Part shown: positions 61,801 to 64,000 of the stretch, one piece after another
Layout: each line of letters starts with the position of its first letter
How positions within the stretch are numbered: the first letter of the stretch is position 1
Assembly (NCBI RefSeq): GCF_041929235.1
Contig: NZ_JBHFNP010000343.1
Location: 46,556 to 110,555, forward strand
DNA from: Microseira sp041929235
GTDB lineage: Bacteria > Cyanobacteriota > Cyanobacteriia > Cyanobacteriales > Aerosakkonemataceae
Reading direction: 5' to 3'
DNA: 64,000 nucleotides
Program-made: the position numbers and the translations under genes
Notes under the pieces: generated by a model
Seen by the model: the letters and a program-made list of their open reading frames with translations, nothing else
Told to the model about the DNA's origin: nothing
Databases searched by the model: none

Positions 61801-62888
61801 TAGGCTTTCTGGTTACTCCCTTGCGAGATTTCGGCACTTGCCTAGCCATTTTTGACCCCGGTAGTACGCCTGCACAGACAGTTTCCATTCCCCGAATATC
61901 CACGGGTACTAAGTTCAATCCACGCAATAACACCATCTCAGCAGCAGCATGATCCCGATGAGTTTGATAACCACATTCAGAACAATGATGATCTCTGACC
62001 TCCAGAGATTTCCGCACCGTTGCACCACACTGTGGACAAGTTTGGGATGTACCGTTGGGATTGACACGCATGAAGAATGCGCCTCGTTTCCAACACACCC
62101 ATTCCAGCAAGCTTAGGAACGCACTCCTCGATGCATCAATACAGTCTTTGCGAAGCATTCCTCGATTGAGGAAAACCGTGTTGAGGTCTTCAGCAAAGAT
62201 GGTCTGAGCTTGATCGCAGAGCTTATGCGCGGTTTTGAGATGGAAGTCTTTGCGAGTGTTGGCAATGTGATGATGCCATCTAGCGACCTTGATTTGCGCT
62301 TTTTCCCAGTTGGCAGAACGCTTCTGTTTTCTACTTACTCGACCTTGCAGCAATTTCAGCTTGCGGTGTTGAGACTTGAGAAACTTGGGGCGCTCAAAAA
62401 AGCTACCATCCGACACCGTTGCGAATCGTTCCAGTCCCAAGTCAATCCCGATAGATCTTCCGTGGAAGGGGATATCAGGAACAGAGACATCAGACTGAAT
62501 CGAAATCACCACATACCATTGCGTTCTGTGCGCTTTCGCCAATACCCGCACCTGCTTGACCTTGAATCCATCAGGAATAGGACGAGACAAGCTCATGGGG
62601 ACATTGCCAATCTTCGGCAGATTGATGTTGTCCCCAGCAATGGGATTTGTCTTGAACTGTGGAAACACAAGCATACTTGAATTGTCCAAACTTCAAGAAG
62701 CGTGGGAATCCATGCCCCCGTGCTTGAAAAGCTTCCCAAGTGTCATGCAGGCGGCGAATCGTCGTTTGCAGCACTTGAGAATCGACGTTTTTCAATGCTG
62801 TCCAAGACTCTTTGAGTTTGGGCAGATCGTTCTGTTGACGATGGTAGGACGGGAACGGCACATCAGCAGGGATAATGTATTGTAACAA
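61793..62888 (-). pseudogene. tnpB: TnpB RNA-guided endonuclease, N-terminally truncated and frameshifted
   Basis: Two frames form one TnpB: 62888-62690 (YIIPADVPFPSYH ... RGHGFPRFLKFGQFK) and 62689-61793 (KTNPIAGDNINLPKIG ... ). RuvC residues intact in GIDLGLERF, FAEDLNT and THRDHAAA; zinc finger CPQCG/CSECG. The usual first 70 residues before YIIPAD are missing and the frames switch near 62680. Not expected to be functional as written. No tnpA beside it. Right end at 61752-61800. Confidence 0.88.
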
Positions 62889-63066
62889 GTCACTTAAAAT
62901 CTTAGCATTTATTTACAATTATTAGCATTTATGACGCAAGAGTGGCGGCGGCTACTGTTGGGGGGCGGCGGAGAATCGTTGTAAAACTTAAATAAAGTTC
63001 TGCCAACGCGGTAACTAAAACCTGTAAAATTATAAGTGTTTTGGTTGACCAGCTTTTAGGTTTTCC

Positions 63067-64000
63067 ATGCAACTGGTTGAAAGACACATTATCAAATCAA
63101 CCCATCCCCTATTTTCAGAAATAGACGACCTGAGTTTTAAGTCAAAAAATATTTATAATGCAGCGAGCTATATTCTGAGAAAGAATTATTTTTATGGCTG
63201 GGGGGATCTCAATTACAATGCCCTGCAAAAACTGATGCAAGCCCAGCCGCAATATAAAGCGTTGCCAGCTAAAGTAAGTAAGCAAATTTTAATGTTAATA
63301 GACAAGAATTGGCAGTCGTTTTGGTCAGCAATCTCTGCATATGTGGCGGGTAATCAAAAGTTTTTAGGGCGACCAAAAATGCCCAAGTATAAAGATAAAA
63401 AAACCGGGAGAAATATGCTAATTTATACAGCGCAAGCCATCAGCAAAGTTCAGCTGCGGCGCGGCATTATTAGTCTATCAATGACTAACATCCGCGTCAA
63501 AACAAAAGTGCAAACTGCTGCTATTCGTCAGGTACGGATAGTTCCGAAATGCAATTGTTACACAATTGAGGTAGTTTATGAACAACAAGAGTCCACCCCG
63601 TCAACTGTTGAGGGTGATGCGGTAGCAGCAATAGATTTAGGAGTGAATAACTTGGCAACGTTAACATCAAATCAGTTGGGTTTTGCCCCTCTACTGATTA
63701 ACGGACGACCGCTCAAGTAAATCAATTATTTTTACAATAAGCATCGCTCAATGTTACAATCATCGCTGCGGGGTAATCGTACCACATCTTCGAGGATTAA
63801 AAGTCTCACACGCAAGCGCAACCAAAAAGTAGATAATTATTTGCACCATGCTAGTAAACTGGTGGTGGAAACTTTGGTGGCTCATCGTATAGGTACGCTA
63901 GTAATTGGTTTGAATCCTTTGTGGAAACAAGCAGTTTGTCTGGGAAAAGTCAATAATCAACATTTTGTTTCTATTCCCCACAAGCGGTTTGTGGATATGC
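63067..64000 (+). pseudogene. tnpB: Second TnpB-like gene, interrupted by TAA, runs off the window
   Basis: 217 residues of TnpB from MQLVERHIIKSTHPLFSEIDDLS, including RuvC-I AAIDLGVNNLATL, then TAA at 63718-63720 in place of a Ser codon (GRPLK-stop-INYFYNKHRSML). The same frame continues to the window end through GTLVIGLNPLWKQAVCLGKVNNQHFVSIPHKRFVDM, the RuvC-II area, where IGLN replaces the usual Glu-containing strand. Divergent from the other tnpB with 180 bp between. The subfamily differs from the first, so they are separate insertions. Confidence 0.85.

Overview
The window reads as chromosome of a filamentous cyanobacterium, probably of the Oscillatoria/Microcoleus type. Evidence: dense HIP1 octamers (GCGATCGC), many heptameric short tandem repeats (TAATTGG/TTAGCAA/TTTTAGA types), many copies of an AAACCCGGTTTCTT hairpin, and cyanobacterium-typical genes (CRR6, CrtO ketolase, REC-DUF3685, FurC/PerR-like regulator, DUF2243). 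No phage and no CRISPR array was seen. The species cannot be fixed from sequence alone.

Region 1 (1-8.3 kb, + strand) looks like the 3' part of a biosynthesis and export cluster: GT61 glycosyltransferase, SAM-methyltransferase-like protein, NodU/TobZ-type carbamoyltransferase, GT1 glycosyltransferase, PhyH dioxygenase and a fused ABC exporter. A carbamoylated, glycosylated small molecule or glycoconjugate is the simplest reading. Region 2 (8.3-18.5 kb) holds IS and gene debris, several small mobile repeats, a Tat-exported multicopper oxidase, DUF4291, hybrid-cluster protein (hcp) with a clear Crp/HcpR-type operator, a GH1 beta-glucosidase and a Crp-family regulator. Region 3 (18.6-25.0 kb) has an atypical REC-DUF3685 protein, a NACHT-pentapeptide STAND protein, and Fur and LuxR regulators.

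Region 4 (25.5-35.2 kb, + strand) is the most unusual part. Three paralogous proteins full of Glu-Phe/Tyr-Glu repeats are interleaved with an HExxH metalloprotease-like protein, two large unrecognised proteins, a papain-like C1 peptidase and a chagasin-type inhibitor of C1 peptidases. The cassette and the C1 peptidase share a near-identical upstream block containing the palindrome AAATGAGTG-N-CACTNATTT, so they are probably co-regulated. Two of the genes are broken (in-frame TGA; single-base loss in a G run).

Region 5 (35-57 kb) is ordinary accessory and housekeeping content: crr6, gmhB-like, two paralogous SDRs plus a third SDR, frameshifted recQ, TspO, Nudix, di-haem cytochrome, SRPBCC, DUF2243, alpha/beta hydrolase, frameshifted crtO, zinc alcohol dehydrogenase. 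Region 6 (57-64 kb) has a ParDE toxin-antitoxin pair, a DUF262-AlbA_2 protein, tRNA-Ala(CGC), HAD hydrolase, a methyltransferase and two degraded tnpB genes.

Small non-autonomous elements are everywhere. I resolve at least five families by shared terminal inverted repeats; two of the families show target-site duplications or compensatory stem changes. Six genes carry one frameshift or nonsense change each. Two of these are single-base losses in G runs, so some may be sequencing errors rather than true decay.
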